64,000 nucleotides of DNA from Bacteroidia bacterium (GTDB taxonomy: Bacteria; Bacteroidota; Bacteroidia; J057). Positions 1-8,577 of the stretch are shown piece after piece (the first letter of the stretch is position 1; each line of letters begins with the position of its first letter). Below the pieces are notes generated by a model. That model worked only from the letters and a program-made list of their open reading frames with translations. It searched no databases and was not told the DNA's origin. The stretch lies in assembly GCA_041391665.1 (NCBI GenBank), contig JAWKNO010000001.1, positions 1,488,001-1,552,000 on the forward strand, in the 5' to 3' direction. The position numbers were made by a program, and so were the translations under genes.

Positions 1-1
1 T

Positions 2-1084
2 TTTCTTCCGCTCAAAGGGATTGACTATGTAGAAATGTATGTGGGCAATGCCAAACAGGCGGCCCACTTTTACAAAACTGCTTTTGGCTTTCAGTCTGAA
101 GCCTATGCCGGACCCGAAACCGGAATCCGCGACCGCTCATCCTATGTATTGGTACAGGACAAAATCCGCCTTGTACTCACTACGCCTCTTCAACCGACCA
201 GTGAAATCGCTGCGCATATCCACATGCACGGCGATGGGGTAAAAGCGATCGCTCTGACAGTTCCCAATTCCGGCAAAGCTTTCGAGGAAACGGTCAAACG
301 TGGCGCCAGACCGTATCTCTTCCCCAATCGCTATGAAGATGATTTCGGCGAAGTGGTGCTCTCTGGTATCCATACCTATGGTGATACAGTGCATATTTTT
401 GTAGAAAGAGAAAATTATTCGGGGGTATTTATGCCCGGTTATCAGGCCTGGGAATCTTCCTTTAATCCTCCTTCCACAGGTTTGCGATATATCGATCATA
501 TGGTGGGAAATGTGGGCTGGAATGAAATGGACCGTTGGTGTGAGTTTTATCGGGATGTCATGGGCTTTTCTCAACTGGTTTCTTTCGACGATAAAGATAT
601 CTCGACGGAATATACCGCGCTGATGAGTAAAGTCATGAGCAACGGGACGGGCAAAGTGCGTTTCCCCATCAATGAACCCGCTGAAGGAAAGAAAAAATCA
701 CAGGTAGAAGAATACCTCGACTACTATAAAGGTCCTGGTGTGCAACACATTGCCGTCGGTACAGGCAATATCATCGAAACCGTCAATGAACTGATCAGCC
801 GTGGGGTTGAATTTCTCCACGTTCCGACCAGCTATTATGATACACTGGCAGAAAGAATCGGGGAAATAGACGAGGAAATCAGAGACCTGAAAGAGTTAGG
901 TATCCTGGTCGATCGCGATGAAGATGGTTATCTGCTTCAGATTTTTTCCAAGCCGGTAGAAGACCGCCCGACGATGTTTTTTGAGATTATTCAGCGTAAA
1001 GGCGCAAGATCCTTCGGGAAAGGCAACTTTAAAGCTTTGTTTGAGGCAATTGAAAGAGAGCAGGAACTAAGAGGAAATCTGTAA
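2..1084 (+). CDS. hpd: 4-hydroxyphenylpyruvate dioxygenase (5' partial)
   Basis: Fe(II) dioxygenase that converts 4-hydroxyphenylpyruvate to homogentisate in tyrosine breakdown, cytosolic. The reading frame is open to the window edge and the residues before the first Met at 35 (FLPLKGIDYVE) match the usual N-terminus of the family, so the true start lies just outside. Two vicinal-oxygen-chelate modules are seen. Counting from the Met at 35, the iron ligands are His155 (YIDHMVGN), His238 (GVQHIAVGT) and Glu317 (MFFEIIQRKG). The C-terminal part conserved in active enzymes is complete. Only 12 nt separate it from the next gene, so co-transcription is likely. Confidence 0.96.
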   Translation, partial: FLPLKGIDYVEMYVGNAKQAAHFYKTAFGFQSEAYAGPETGIRDRSSYVLVQDKIRLVLTTPLQPTSEIAAHIHMHGDGVKAIALTVPNSGKAFEETVKRGARPYLFPNRYEDDFGEVVLSGIHTYGDTVHIFVERENYSGVFMPGYQAWESSFNPPSTGLRYIDHMVGNVGWNEMDRWCEFYRDVMGFSQLVSFDDKDISTEYTALMSKVMSNGTGKVRFPINEPAEGKKKSQVEEYLDYYKGPGVQHIAVGTGNIIETVNELISRGVEFLHVPTSYYDTLAERIGEIDEEIRDLKELGILVDRDEDGYLLQIFSKPVEDRPTMFFEIIQRKGARSFGKGNFKALFEAIEREQELRGNL

Positions 1085-1096
1085 GCCCTTCATCCT

Positions 1097-2041
1097 ATGG
1101 ATTCGCGCCGCCGCAGGCAGTTGCAGTTTACTTCACATCTTATGATGGTGAGGCCGTTGAATTTCGGCTTCAATGAGCAGACCGCTGAAAGTAATGCCTT
1201 TCAGCAAAAAGATTCCAGCCTGTCGGCTTCTGAGGTTCGGCGACAAGCTGTAGCAGAGTTTGATTCTTTTGTGGAAATCCTGCGAAATGCTGGTATAACC
1301 GTAACGGTATTTGAGGATATTGCGGTACCCCATACGCCCGACGCTGTGTTTCCCAACAACTGGATAAGCTTTCACAGTGAGGGTAAAATATGTGTGTATC
1401 CCATGCTCGCACCCAACCGCCAGGCAGAAGTAAGGCAGGATATGATTGCGAAAATGTCCGAAATATATTCTTCGGCAGAAGTTATTGACTTTCGCAGTTA
1501 TGCCAAGCCCGGCCAATGTCTCGAAGGTACCGGAAGTATGATTCTCGACCGGGCAGGCAAAGTGGTATATGCCTGTATTTCTCCCCGAACAGATATTTCC
1601 CTGCTGGAAAAGTTTTGTGAAATAATGGGATACCAGTCGGTTGTATTTACAGCTACAGATGAAAATGGGCAGGAAATATACCATACCAATGTTTTGATGG
1701 GATTAGGCGACGGTTTTGCTGTCATTTGTATGGATGCGATTTCCGACAAAACGGAGCGGGAGCACGTGTCGGAAGCCTTGTCGGCAGGTGGATTCGAAAT
1801 CGTCAACCTTTCTCACGATCAAATGAATCATTTTGCCGGTAATCTTTTGCAGGTGATAAATGAAGATGGGGTTGGCTATGCGGTCGTAAGCCAGAGAGCC
1901 TATGACGCATTGGATGTCTCTCAGATCACACAAATTCAGAAATATAGCGAGATACTTGTCATTCCACTTGACGTTATCGAAACCTTTGGCGGAGGTAGCG
2001 TCAGATGTATGATGGCAGAAGTATTTCCTCAATTGAAATAA
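1097..2041 (+). CDS. CtlX-like citrulline/guanidino-group hydrolase
   Basis: Pentein-fold protein (314 aa) of the amidinotransferase/DDAH superfamily, closest in my recognition to the CtlX 'citrulline utilization hydrolase' type. Visible marks are the N-terminal PDAVFPNNW motif that positions the guanidino substrate, a His in the central HTNVLMG block, and the C-terminal nucleophile Cys304 in GGGSVRCMMAEVF. The exact substrate (arginine derivative, citrulline or another) cannot be read from the sequence. It lies 12 nt after hpd and 31 nt before a second guanidino hydrolase, pointing to one operon for amino-acid catabolism. A later Met at 1139 is an alternative start. Confidence 0.8.
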   Translation: MDSRRRRQLQFTSHLMMVRPLNFGFNEQTAESNAFQQKDSSLSASEVRRQAVAEFDSFVEILRNAGITVTVFEDIAVPHTPDAVFPNNWISFHSEGKICVYPMLAPNRQAEVRQDMIAKMSEIYSSAEVIDFRSYAKPGQCLEGTGSMILDRAGKVVYACISPRTDISLLEKFCEIMGYQSVVFTATDENGQEIYHTNVLMGLGDGFAVICMDAISDKTEREHVSEALSAGGFEIVNLSHDQMNHFAGNLLQVINEDGVGYAVVSQRAYDALDVSQITQIQKYSEILVIPLDVIETFGGGSVRCMMAEVFPQLK

Positions 2042-2072
2042 AAACCCGATATTTCAGACTTAACCTTTTTTT

Positions 2073-3530
2073 ATGAAGCCCCGGATTCTCTCGGAATACA
2101 ATAAATTAAAGAAAGTTCTGATTCATACCCCTGGTGCAGAACATCGTCAACTTATACCATGGGAAGGCGATCATCATCTGATGGGTCCCAATCCCAGGGC
2201 CTATCATGAACTACAGCGAAATCACCGCGACCTGAAGGCATTTTTATGCCGTGAAATCGGTGAAGAAAATGTGCTGGAACTCAGGACCCTGGTTTCCGAA
2301 ATTTTTGAAAATGCAGATTACCGCGAAAGAGTCCGCATTCTGCAGGATACGCTGTATGAAAAAGCCGACGAATATCTCGACCATTTGCAGGCAAGGGGAA
2401 TAAAGCTCGAAAACTACGAAACCCACGAATTGGTCTGTGACCTGATTGAAGGATATCCGCGGAAGCTTACCCTCAACAATGGCCGCCTGCCCAATATTAT
2501 TATTCCTCCCAAGCGGGAGATCATGTGGATGCGCGATTCCTCTGCGGTAACGCCCTGCGGCGTGGTGATTAATTCGATGGAGTCGCCCCGGCGCCTGCCC
2601 GAACCAACGCTGGTGCGTTCGGTGTTTAAATATCACCCCATGTTTGATGAAGATTCGATTTTCCTCGACATGGTAGATTTTCTTCGGAAAATAAAAGAAG
2701 ACAATACCTGGTCTGGCCTCCGCGACAAATATTACCTTGAAGGGGGAAATATCATTGTGCTGAGTGAGGAAGCTCTGGCAATTGGCGTGGGGAAACACGA
2801 GTTTTTGTACTCCAACCGCACGACACGGCCTGCTTTCGAGATACTGGTAAAACATTTATTTGAAGCCGACAAAACCAATAAACTCCGAAGGATATATCTG
2901 GTAAATGTCCCCGACCTGAGAGGGTTTATTCATCTCGATACCGTGTTTAATATGTTTGGTCCGAAATCGGCGATTTGTATGCCCTATATTTTTGGCCATC
3001 CTGACCCACCCGGGCATGAAACTGCGACGGAAGTATTGCAGCATTTTGTGCGCTGGTTGCGCCGCAATATGGGCGCCAATCAGACCGACCTAAGCCGTAT
3101 TCCCACTACCCAGCATTTTGAGAATGCAGGCAAAACGGAGGTGTATGACCGAGATTATATCCGACAAAAAGGCCAGGTCGTGCGGTTGCCACAGCCTGCC
3201 CGGTATTTTCTCGATCAGTTGGTGGACGACAACCTGATTGATCTCAACCGAATCGTCTGGATAGGCGGAGACCCGGAGGAAAGCATTACACCGTATGAAA
3301 ATCTAATGGATGCGTTGTTTGATCAGCACAATATGGCGGGGAATATATTCACCACTGCCCCTTACCGTGCGATTGCTTATCACCGCAATCCCGTGACAGC
3401 CGATAACCTGGAAAAGGTATTGAAAAAACTCAGCCCTGATGCCTATCTGGAGCGAATGTCCTCCAACGAAATCCGCACCGACAACGGCGGGCCGCACTGC
3501 CTGACACTGCCGTTGTTGAGGGAGGAGTAG
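2073..3530 (+). CDS. Arginine deiminase family protein
   Basis: Long pentein-fold hydrolase (485 aa) resembling arginine deiminase, which converts arginine to citrulline and ammonia. Catalytic elements in order are the acidic MRDSS block near residue 153, EGGN, the His-Asp pair of IHLDTVFNMFG, and the nucleophile Cys476 in GGPHCLTLPLL. It is about 70 residues longer than classical ArcA (about 410 aa), and no carbamate kinase or ornithine carbamoyltransferase gene is nearby, so a fermentative ADI pathway is not supported. Third gene of the apparent hpd-ctlX operon. Substrate specificity is inferred only. Confidence 0.82.
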   Translation: MKPRILSEYNKLKKVLIHTPGAEHRQLIPWEGDHHLMGPNPRAYHELQRNHRDLKAFLCREIGEENVLELRTLVSEIFENADYRERVRILQDTLYEKADEYLDHLQARGIKLENYETHELVCDLIEGYPRKLTLNNGRLPNIIIPPKREIMWMRDSSAVTPCGVVINSMESPRRLPEPTLVRSVFKYHPMFDEDSIFLDMVDFLRKIKEDNTWSGLRDKYYLEGGNIIVLSEEALAIGVGKHEFLYSNRTTRPAFEILVKHLFEADKTNKLRRIYLVNVPDLRGFIHLDTVFNMFGPKSAICMPYIFGHPDPPGHETATEVLQHFVRWLRRNMGANQTDLSRIPTTQHFENAGKTEVYDRDYIRQKGQVVRLPQPARYFLDQLVDDNLIDLNRIVWIGGDPEESITPYENLMDALFDQHNMAGNIFTTAPYRAIAYHRNPVTADNLEKVLKKLSPDAYLERMSSNEIRTDNGGPHCLTLPLLREE

Positions 3531-3638
3531 AGAATGCCGGGAGGTGAGGAGATCGTTTTCTTTCCGGTCTAAGATGCTTTTTGCATGTTTCTGCCCTGCA
3601 TGCCTTTCAATGTTGTATCTTGCAGACATTAGAGCCCC

Positions 3639-3905
3639 TAAGAACATGTTGGGAAATAGTCTTTCACGATCCTTCGGAAAACGGGGGGCAGATTTCGCCA
3701 TGGGCAACCGGTTCGCACCAGGTACAAAATGGCATTGATCACACTTCGAGTGACATCATCCGCTTGCGTTTCCAATCAAAAAATTCCGATATTGATCCCC
3801 AATAGGCATCAGTTAATTCGCTATATTAAGAGGTTATTTTGGTTTTTGTTTGCAAACTCAACCTAATGACCTTTGCCCACTTTTTAAAATCCTAACATGC
3901 TCTTA
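3639..3905 (-). mobile_element. Internally deleted IS5-type element with terminal inverted repeats
   Basis: A 267-bp remnant bounded by imperfect inverted repeats, TAAGAACATGTTGGGA at 3639-3654 and its complement at 3890-3905 (14 of 16 positions agree). It encloses a broken N-terminal transposase fragment on the minus strand. Element length and structure are MITE-like: ends retained, most of the coding region gone. No clear target duplication is visible. The right end directly abuts an attC-like sequence. Confidence 0.6.
3677..3825 (-). pseudogene. IS5-family transposase N-terminal fragment, frameshifted
   Basis: Reading the minus strand from 3825 gives YSELTDAYWGSISEFF followed by a Lys/Arg-rich stretch. 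After a one-base frame change it continues as INAILYLVRTGCPWRNLPPVF, the hallmark N-terminal block of IS5-family (DUF4096-type) transposases. The start codon, the frame and the whole DDE catalytic region are missing, so it is a dead fragment. The frame then runs to a stop inside the left inverted repeat at about 3638. Confidence 0.7.
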
Positions 3906-3907
3906 TG

Positions 3908-4022
3908 GCGTGTAAACGGCTGCCAGTAAGGTTTTTAGCTCTTAACCAGGTTTGCCACGTGCGGACAGGAAAATGCTGCTAAATCGCCAACTTAGCCAAT
4001 CCCGAAACTGTTGTACGCAAGC
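3908..4022 (+). repeat. attC-like recombination-site sequence, left of cupin gene
   Basis: Non-coding 115-bp stretch whose ends are near-complementary: GCGTGTAAACGG at 3908 and CTGTTGTACGC at 4008-4018. Imperfect internal dyads lie between. The start resembles the sequence after the cupin gene (GCGTACAATACGG at 4590), so two copies lie in the same orientation either side of one gene, as in integron gene cassettes. I recall similar sequences around single genes in other Bacteroidota; this is recollection, not a search result. Confidence 0.4.
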
Positions 4023-4070
4023 AATGAATACCGAACAAATCAGCAATATAAAATCATTAAAAAGTATACA

Positions 4071-4547
4071 ATGAAAAAATCAATTTTCGTCCTGTTTATT
4101 TTGTCCTCACTATCAGGGTTTTCCCAGGATTCTGAATATAAAGTATCCTCATATCTTACAGAGGGTACAAAAGCACCAAATACTCATTACCTGGGAGAAG
4201 CCTGGCTGAATGGTATTATTCACAATGATGCCGAATTGGGTTATAATATTACAAAAGCAACCTTCAAAGCTAACTCAACCCTGGATTGGCATAAACATAG
4301 TTCTGCACAAGTCTTAATAATTGTAGATGGAGAAGCCTATTATCAGGAGAGAGGAAAGGAACCTGTAATTCTAAAAGAAGGTGATGTTATTAAATGTGAG
4401 AAAGATATCGAACATTGGCATTCCTCTACCAAGTTTAGTGATGTAACGTACTTGGCTTTATATGGTGGTGAACAACCAACTACTTGGACTGAAGTAGTAA
4501 CCCAAAAATATTACGACGAAGTAGCCGAAAAGCTAAAAAGTAATTAA
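4071..4547 (+). CDS. Secreted single-domain cupin protein
   Basis: Cupin protein (158 aa from the chosen start). The Met at 4071 begins a clear signal peptide (MKKSIFVLFILSSLSGFSQ), so this start is preferred over an upstream in-frame ATG at 4011, which lies in the attC-like sequence. The metal-binding cupin motif 1 is seen as WHKHSSAQVLIIVDGEAYY and motif 2 as GDVIKCEKDIEHWH, giving three or four His ligands. Such proteins often bind a divalent metal and may act as isomerases or oxygenases, but the function here is unknown. The gene is visibly richer in A/T codons than its neighbours and sits alone between cassette-like repeats, which suggests lateral gain. Confidence 0.85.
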   Translation: MKKSIFVLFILSSLSGFSQDSEYKVSSYLTEGTKAPNTHYLGEAWLNGIIHNDAELGYNITKATFKANSTLDWHKHSSAQVLIIVDGEAYYQERGKEPVILKEGDVIKCEKDIEHWHSSTKFSDVTYLALYGGEQPTTWTEVVTQKYYDEVAEKLKSN

Positions 4548-4589
4548 TAATCATCAAGGGTTATAAATTCAGAAAATTAAAAAATGCCA

Positions 4590-4640
4590 GCGTACAATAC
4601 GGGTTTGGAAAAAGTGGTGGTTCCATGTCCCGCAGATTCA
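4590..4640 (+). repeat. attC-like sequence, right of cupin gene (apparently truncated)
   Basis: The sequence GCGTACAATACGGGTTTGG starts 42 nt after the cupin stop. Its first eight bases are the exact complement of TTGTACGC at 4011-4018, and it also resembles the left repeat start at 3908. The remainder of a full-length site is not recognisable before the terminator of the next gene. The right boundary is approximate. Confidence 0.35.
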
Positions 4641-4729
4641 TTTCTGGTTAATCAAAAATTGGTTCTCTGCTTAAACATTTGTGGTTTAAAAAAACCGAGG
4701 TAGTTTACTTCAAACAGGGTAGGAAATGA

Positions 4730-4758
4730 AAAAGCACAGGCATTTTCCCTGTGCTTTT
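4730..4758 (-). terminator. Rho-independent terminator of the EF-G-like gene
   Basis: Perfect 11-bp stem AAAAGCACAGG/CCTGTGCTTTT with a 7-nt loop, located 26 nt past the stop of the minus-strand EF-G-like gene. Read on the minus strand it ends in a T-rich tract. Its A/T flanks make it potentially bidirectional, so it may also stop transcripts from the cupin gene. Confidence 0.8.
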
Positions 4759-4784
4759 CTGTGTTACTTCTTTCGTTATTCCAG

Positions 4785-6905
4785 CTACACCACTTCCGCC
4801 GCATTCTCCTGCGCAAGTTTGTGCTGAATGTCTGGCGGAACGGTTGTAAACTCAATAAACTCCCGTGAATGTGTCGCCCGTCCCTGGGAGATTGAACTTA
4901 GCGCCGTGGCATATTTGTATAGTTCTGCCAGCGGCACCCGTGCCGTGATTTTCTGATAAGCCCCTTCGTTGCTAAATCCTTCCACAATCGCTCTGCGTCC
5001 CTGAAGATCGGTCATTACATCGCCCATATTATCGTCCGGAACCAATACTTCTACCCGGTAAATGGGTTCTAGCAGCTTAGGACTCGCATCGAGAAATGCT
5101 TTTTTGAAGGCATGTTGCCCGGCGATTTTGAAAGAAATTTCATTGGAGTCCACCGCATGCATTTTGCCGTCATAGACATACACGACGATATCCCTGGCGT
5201 AAGAACCCGTGATAGGTCCTTCCTCCATATTTTCCATGATCCCTTTGAGAATGGCCGGCATAAACCGTGCCTCAATTACCCCGCCTACAATACAGTTGCA
5301 GTAAACGAGTTTTCCGCCCCAGTCGAGCTCTACTTCCTGTCTTTCCCTGACTTTCAGCTCGGCGGGATCTGTATAACCTTCGTAGTATGGGGCAATTTTG
5401 AGATAAACTTCTCCAAACTGACCGGAACCACCACTTTGCTTTTTATGTTTATAGTATCCTTCGGCAACTTTCTGAATGGTTTCGCGATAGGATATTTTCG
5501 GTTTGATATATTCAACTTCCACACCATAGACATGACTGAGCAGCCATTTTGTTACCATGAGGTGTAGTTCTCCCTGCCCGTGAATGAGGGATTGTTTCAA
5601 CTCTTTGGAGTATTCAAATATCAGGGTCGGATCGCTGGAGGCAATTTTAATCAGAGCCTGCGCCATTTTCTCATCGTCTCCTTGTTTTAGCGGAGCAACC
5701 GCTGTGCGTATTTTAGGGTTGGGGAAAACGATCGGATCAACGGATTCCTCATCGTCTTTTAACCGGAGGGTCTGATTTGTGCCCGTATCTTTGAGTTTTA
5801 CAGTAACACCAATATCCCCTGCGGCCAGCTCGTCTACGGTATGGCGGTTTTTACCGTCAATAGTTGAAATCTGATTGATTTTGTTGCGGGTACCATTCGA
5901 AGTATTGGTAAATTCCATTCCAGCTTTAAGGCCACCAGAAACTACTTTAAAATAGCTCATGGCACCCGTGTGTTTTTCGTTGGTAGATTTAAACACAAAC
6001 AGGGTAGAATTGGAATCGGTAACTTTTATTTCTTTTCCGGAGGTAGTTTTTTCAGGTCCCATATCACCGGGAGATGGGGTTACATTCGCCAGAAAGCCCA
6101 TAAGGCGTCCGCTGCCCATGTTCTTTTTGGCAGAAAGGCAGAATACCGGAAAAAGATCGCGGTTGACCAGACCAGAGCGGAGACCTTTACGCATTTCGTC
6201 CTCGTCAAGCTCACCTTTTTCAAAGTACAATTCCATCAGTGACTCGTCATTTTCCGCCGCAGCTTCAACCAATGTGTTATGTAGTTCTTCTGCTCTGGCT
6301 TTTTCGTCATCGGGAATGGGGAGTTTTTCTGGCTTCCCACCTTCAGGCGGAAATTTGTACATGACCATTTTTAAGAGGTCAATGATCGCATTAAAGCCAT
6401 CTCCGGTATTGTAAGGATACTGAACCAGTATGACTTTATCGCCAAATTGTGCTTTGGCCTGCTCAACAGTATTATTAAAATCTGCTTTGGATTGATCCAG
6501 TTGGTTGATAATAAAAACAGTAGGCTTATGATACTTCTGCAGATACCGCCATACCAGCTCGGTTCCAACCTCTACCCCATACTGAGCATTGAGGGTTACA
6601 AGAGCCGTATCCGCAACACGAAGTGAGCTGATGAGTTCTCCTGTAAAATCGTCCAAACCTGGAGCATCAATGATGTTGATTTTCGTCCCTCTCCACTCCG
6701 TGTGGAGGATGGAAGAAAAAATAGAATTTTTCCTTTCGATTTCTATTTCATGAAAATCTGAGATGGTGTTGCCTTCTTCCACACTTCCCATGCGGCTGAG
6801 CACACCACCTTCGAACATCATACATTCCGCCAATGTGGTCTTGCCCGATTTTGAGCTGCCCACCAGGACGATGTTTTTAATTTCGTTGGTTTGATAATGT
6901 TTCAT
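4785..6905 (-). CDS. Elongation factor G-like GTPase (EF-G paralogue)
   Basis: 706-aa translational GTPase with full EF-G architecture: G domain, domain II, and domains III-V with the typical C-terminal RGRRAIVEGF-like and TDLQGRR segments. The P-loop is GSSKSGKTT (16-24) and the G4 motif is NQLD (134-137) rather than NKxD. In the G3 loop the sequence is DAPGLDDF, so Leu84 occupies the place of the catalytic His of canonical EF-G (DTPGHVDF), and the switch I RGITI motif is not conserved. These traits mark it as a second EF-G-like protein, not the main fusA. It stands alone with its own terminator. The cellular role of this subfamily is not known to me. Confidence 0.9.
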   Translation of the reverse strand: MKHYQTNEIKNIVLVGSSKSGKTTLAECMMFEGGVLSRMGSVEEGNTISDFHEIEIERKNSIFSSILHTEWRGTKINIIDAPGLDDFTGELISSLRVADTALVTLNAQYGVEVGTELVWRYLQKYHKPTVFIINQLDQSKADFNNTVEQAKAQFGDKVILVQYPYNTGDGFNAIIDLLKMVMYKFPPEGGKPEKLPIPDDEKARAEELHNTLVEAAAENDESLMELYFEKGELDEDEMRKGLRSGLVNRDLFPVFCLSAKKNMGSGRLMGFLANVTPSPGDMGPEKTTSGKEIKVTDSNSTLFVFKSTNEKHTGAMSYFKVVSGGLKAGMEFTNTSNGTRNKINQISTIDGKNRHTVDELAAGDIGVTVKLKDTGTNQTLRLKDDEESVDPIVFPNPKIRTAVAPLKQGDDEKMAQALIKIASSDPTLIFEYSKELKQSLIHGQGELHLMVTKWLLSHVYGVEVEYIKPKISYRETIQKVAEGYYKHKKQSGGSGQFGEVYLKIAPYYEGYTDPAELKVRERQEVELDWGGKLVYCNCIVGGVIEARFMPAILKGIMENMEEGPITGSYARDIVVYVYDGKMHAVDSNEISFKIAGQHAFKKAFLDASPKLLEPIYRVEVLVPDDNMGDVMTDLQGRRAIVEGFSNEGAYQKITARVPLAELYKYATALSSISQGRATHSREFIEFTTVPPDIQHKLAQENAAEVV

Positions 6906-7013
6906 AAGTTCGCTAGTGATTAGTCCGCTTATAAATTAGGGAAAAACTCAAACAGATGCACATAAAAGGCGGATAAATATTTGAAATTCGTACAGTTTTA
7001 GTGAATTTTTCCT

Positions 7014-7778
7014 ATGAATAATTCTTCTGAAAAAACACCAACCATTATGCCTGTTCGTCTGAAGAATTTTACAGTGTTTTTATTTGTATTCGTTGTGGTT
7101 TTTCTGGCAGAATTGACCGCCGAATATTTTTTTGAAGTATATCCGGGGTTTTATTTTGTTGTTAAGCCCTTGGTAATGTCCATTCTCCTTTTGTATTATC
7201 TCTATATAACCCGGGCAAAAGGCGGATTGTATGATCTTATGATGATCATGGCGCTGTTGTTCTCTCTTACCGGAGATATCCTGTTGATGTTTTCGGGGAT
7301 GGACTGGTTTATTGCGGGTATAGGCGCGTTTCTGATTGCCCAGCTTTGCTATATTTCGGTTTTTGGGATGAATACTGCCCCCCGTCAAACCCGGAGAGTA
7401 CTGGTGCGAAAACCCTGGCTGGTAATTCCCGTGATTTTATATGGAAGTGTGCTCACAGCAATCATTTTTCCCAACCTCGGTACCCTGACCATTCCGGTAT
7501 CAATATATAGCACAGTATTGGTGATCATGGTACTGGCAGCGATCAATCGTTGGAAATTTACTTCGGTAAATAGTTTTATGCTGGTATTGCCGGGTGCAAT
7601 CCTGTTTTTGCTTTCTGACAGTATGATTGCCTACAGCCGGTTTGGCGATACAACTCTGCCCTCGTTATTTGTGCGGTTTTGGATAATGGGTACGTATATG
7701 GCTGCGCAGTTTTTGATTGTATGGGGGATTCTGGTGGAGAGAAAGCAACCTAAGCCACAGGTTCCGGGGATGAATTAA
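7014..7778 (+). CDS. YhhN/TMEM86-family membrane protein (lysoplasmalogenase-like)
   Basis: Integral membrane protein (254 aa) with about eight hydrophobic segments. Conserved YhhN-family blocks are visible: GDILLMFSGMDWFIAGIGAF, the following AQLCYISVF, and LSDSMIAYSRF near the C-terminus. Characterised family members hydrolyse lysoplasmalogen vinyl ethers, but most bacterial ones are untested. Transcribed divergently from the EF-G-like gene and overlapping by 4 bp, tail to tail, with the LysE-type gene. Confidence 0.8.
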   Translation: MNNSSEKTPTIMPVRLKNFTVFLFVFVVVFLAELTAEYFFEVYPGFYFVVKPLVMSILLLYYLYITRAKGGLYDLMMIMALLFSLTGDILLMFSGMDWFIAGIGAFLIAQLCYISVFGMNTAPRQTRRVLVRKPWLVIPVILYGSVLTAIIFPNLGTLTIPVSIYSTVLVIMVLAAINRWKFTSVNSFMLVLPGAILFLLSDSMIAYSRFGDTTLPSLFVRFWIMGTYMAAQFLIVWGILVERKQPKPQVPGMN

Positions 7779-8380
7779 AACACATGAATCAAAATACGAA
7801 CGCCAAACAGGATTAATACCAGTCCGATGACCCGGTATGTGGCTTTGAGAAAACCCGGTTGAAACAGGTCTTTCAGCCGGTTGGCAAATATTACCTTCAG
7901 TGAATCCGTGGTAAGGATCCCTAAAAGTGTTCCTCCAAGAAAAACCAGTTGGCTGGATGAGTCAGGGGTATGGGTTCCTGCAAAAGCAATCAATCCCATC
8001 CAAACCGCAAACACAAAGGGGTTGATAAAATTTACCAAAAAGCCTTTGATAAAGAAGTGGAGGTAGTCGAAGGTTTTGATTCTGATCTTTTCAGCCTGGT
8101 TAAGTACGGGCCTTACTGCATATCGCAACCCCAGGCCGATAAGGATAATGGCGCCCGCAATACCAATAAGCATTTCATTGCCAGGATTGGTGAAAAAAGA
8201 AGAAATACCAAATCCAAACAGAAGTAAAACACAAAGGGCATCACTGAGAAAAATCCCCAGGGCAACTGCCAGGCCAGACTTCAGGCCATGCTCAAGGGTA
8301 CTATGAAGCAGGGTGAAAAATACCGGACCAATAAAGATGATCAATGCAAGTCCGTAGATAAATCCTTGTAAAAACGTCAT
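7775..8380 (-). CDS. LysE/RhtB-family amino-acid exporter
   Basis: Inner-membrane transporter (201 aa) with six predicted helices. The N-terminus carries the family motif region around IIFIGPVFFTLLHSTLEHG and GLAVALGIFLSDALCV; later helices include NFINPFVFAVWMGLI. Family members export amino acids or small metabolites by proton exchange; the substrate cannot be predicted. Converges on the YhhN gene with a 4-bp overlap. A candidate promoter lies about 60 bp upstream. Confidence 0.85.
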   Translation of the reverse strand: MTFLQGFIYGLALIIFIGPVFFTLLHSTLEHGLKSGLAVALGIFLSDALCVLLLFGFGISSFFTNPGNEMLIGIAGAIILIGLGLRYAVRPVLNQAEKIRIKTFDYLHFFIKGFLVNFINPFVFAVWMGLIAFAGTHTPDSSSQLVFLGGTLLGILTTDSLKVIFANRLKDLFQPGFLKATYRVIGLVLILFGVRILIHVF

Positions 8381-8442
8381 GCTGATCCGTTTTTGTTGTC
8401 CTGCCCCACCTTTTTAATCGCGAATTTGGGAACAGGATGAGG

Positions 8443-8472
8443 CAAATATACATATTTTCGCAAAAGACCAAA
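8443..8472 (-). promoter_or_regulatory. Candidate Bacteroidota promoter for the LysE-type gene
   Basis: On the minus strand TTTG at 8472-8469 is followed after 18 nt by TATATTTG at 8450-8443, matching the TTTG/TAnnTTTG form. Predicted transcription starts about 55 nt before the LysE start codon. Confidence 0.4.
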
Positions 8473-8577
8473 GACCTTCCGCTTGTTTCTATTTGCACTA
8501 AAACCATGCCTAAATCAGAAATCACTTTCGGGATGTCCTTTCTTTTGGTAACTTTCGGGGGTATTATCAATCGCACT

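Noticed and set aside
3544..3805. Short plus-strand frames after the ADI-like gene
   Set aside because: They run antisense to the transposase remnant and to the IS end, and have no features of their own.
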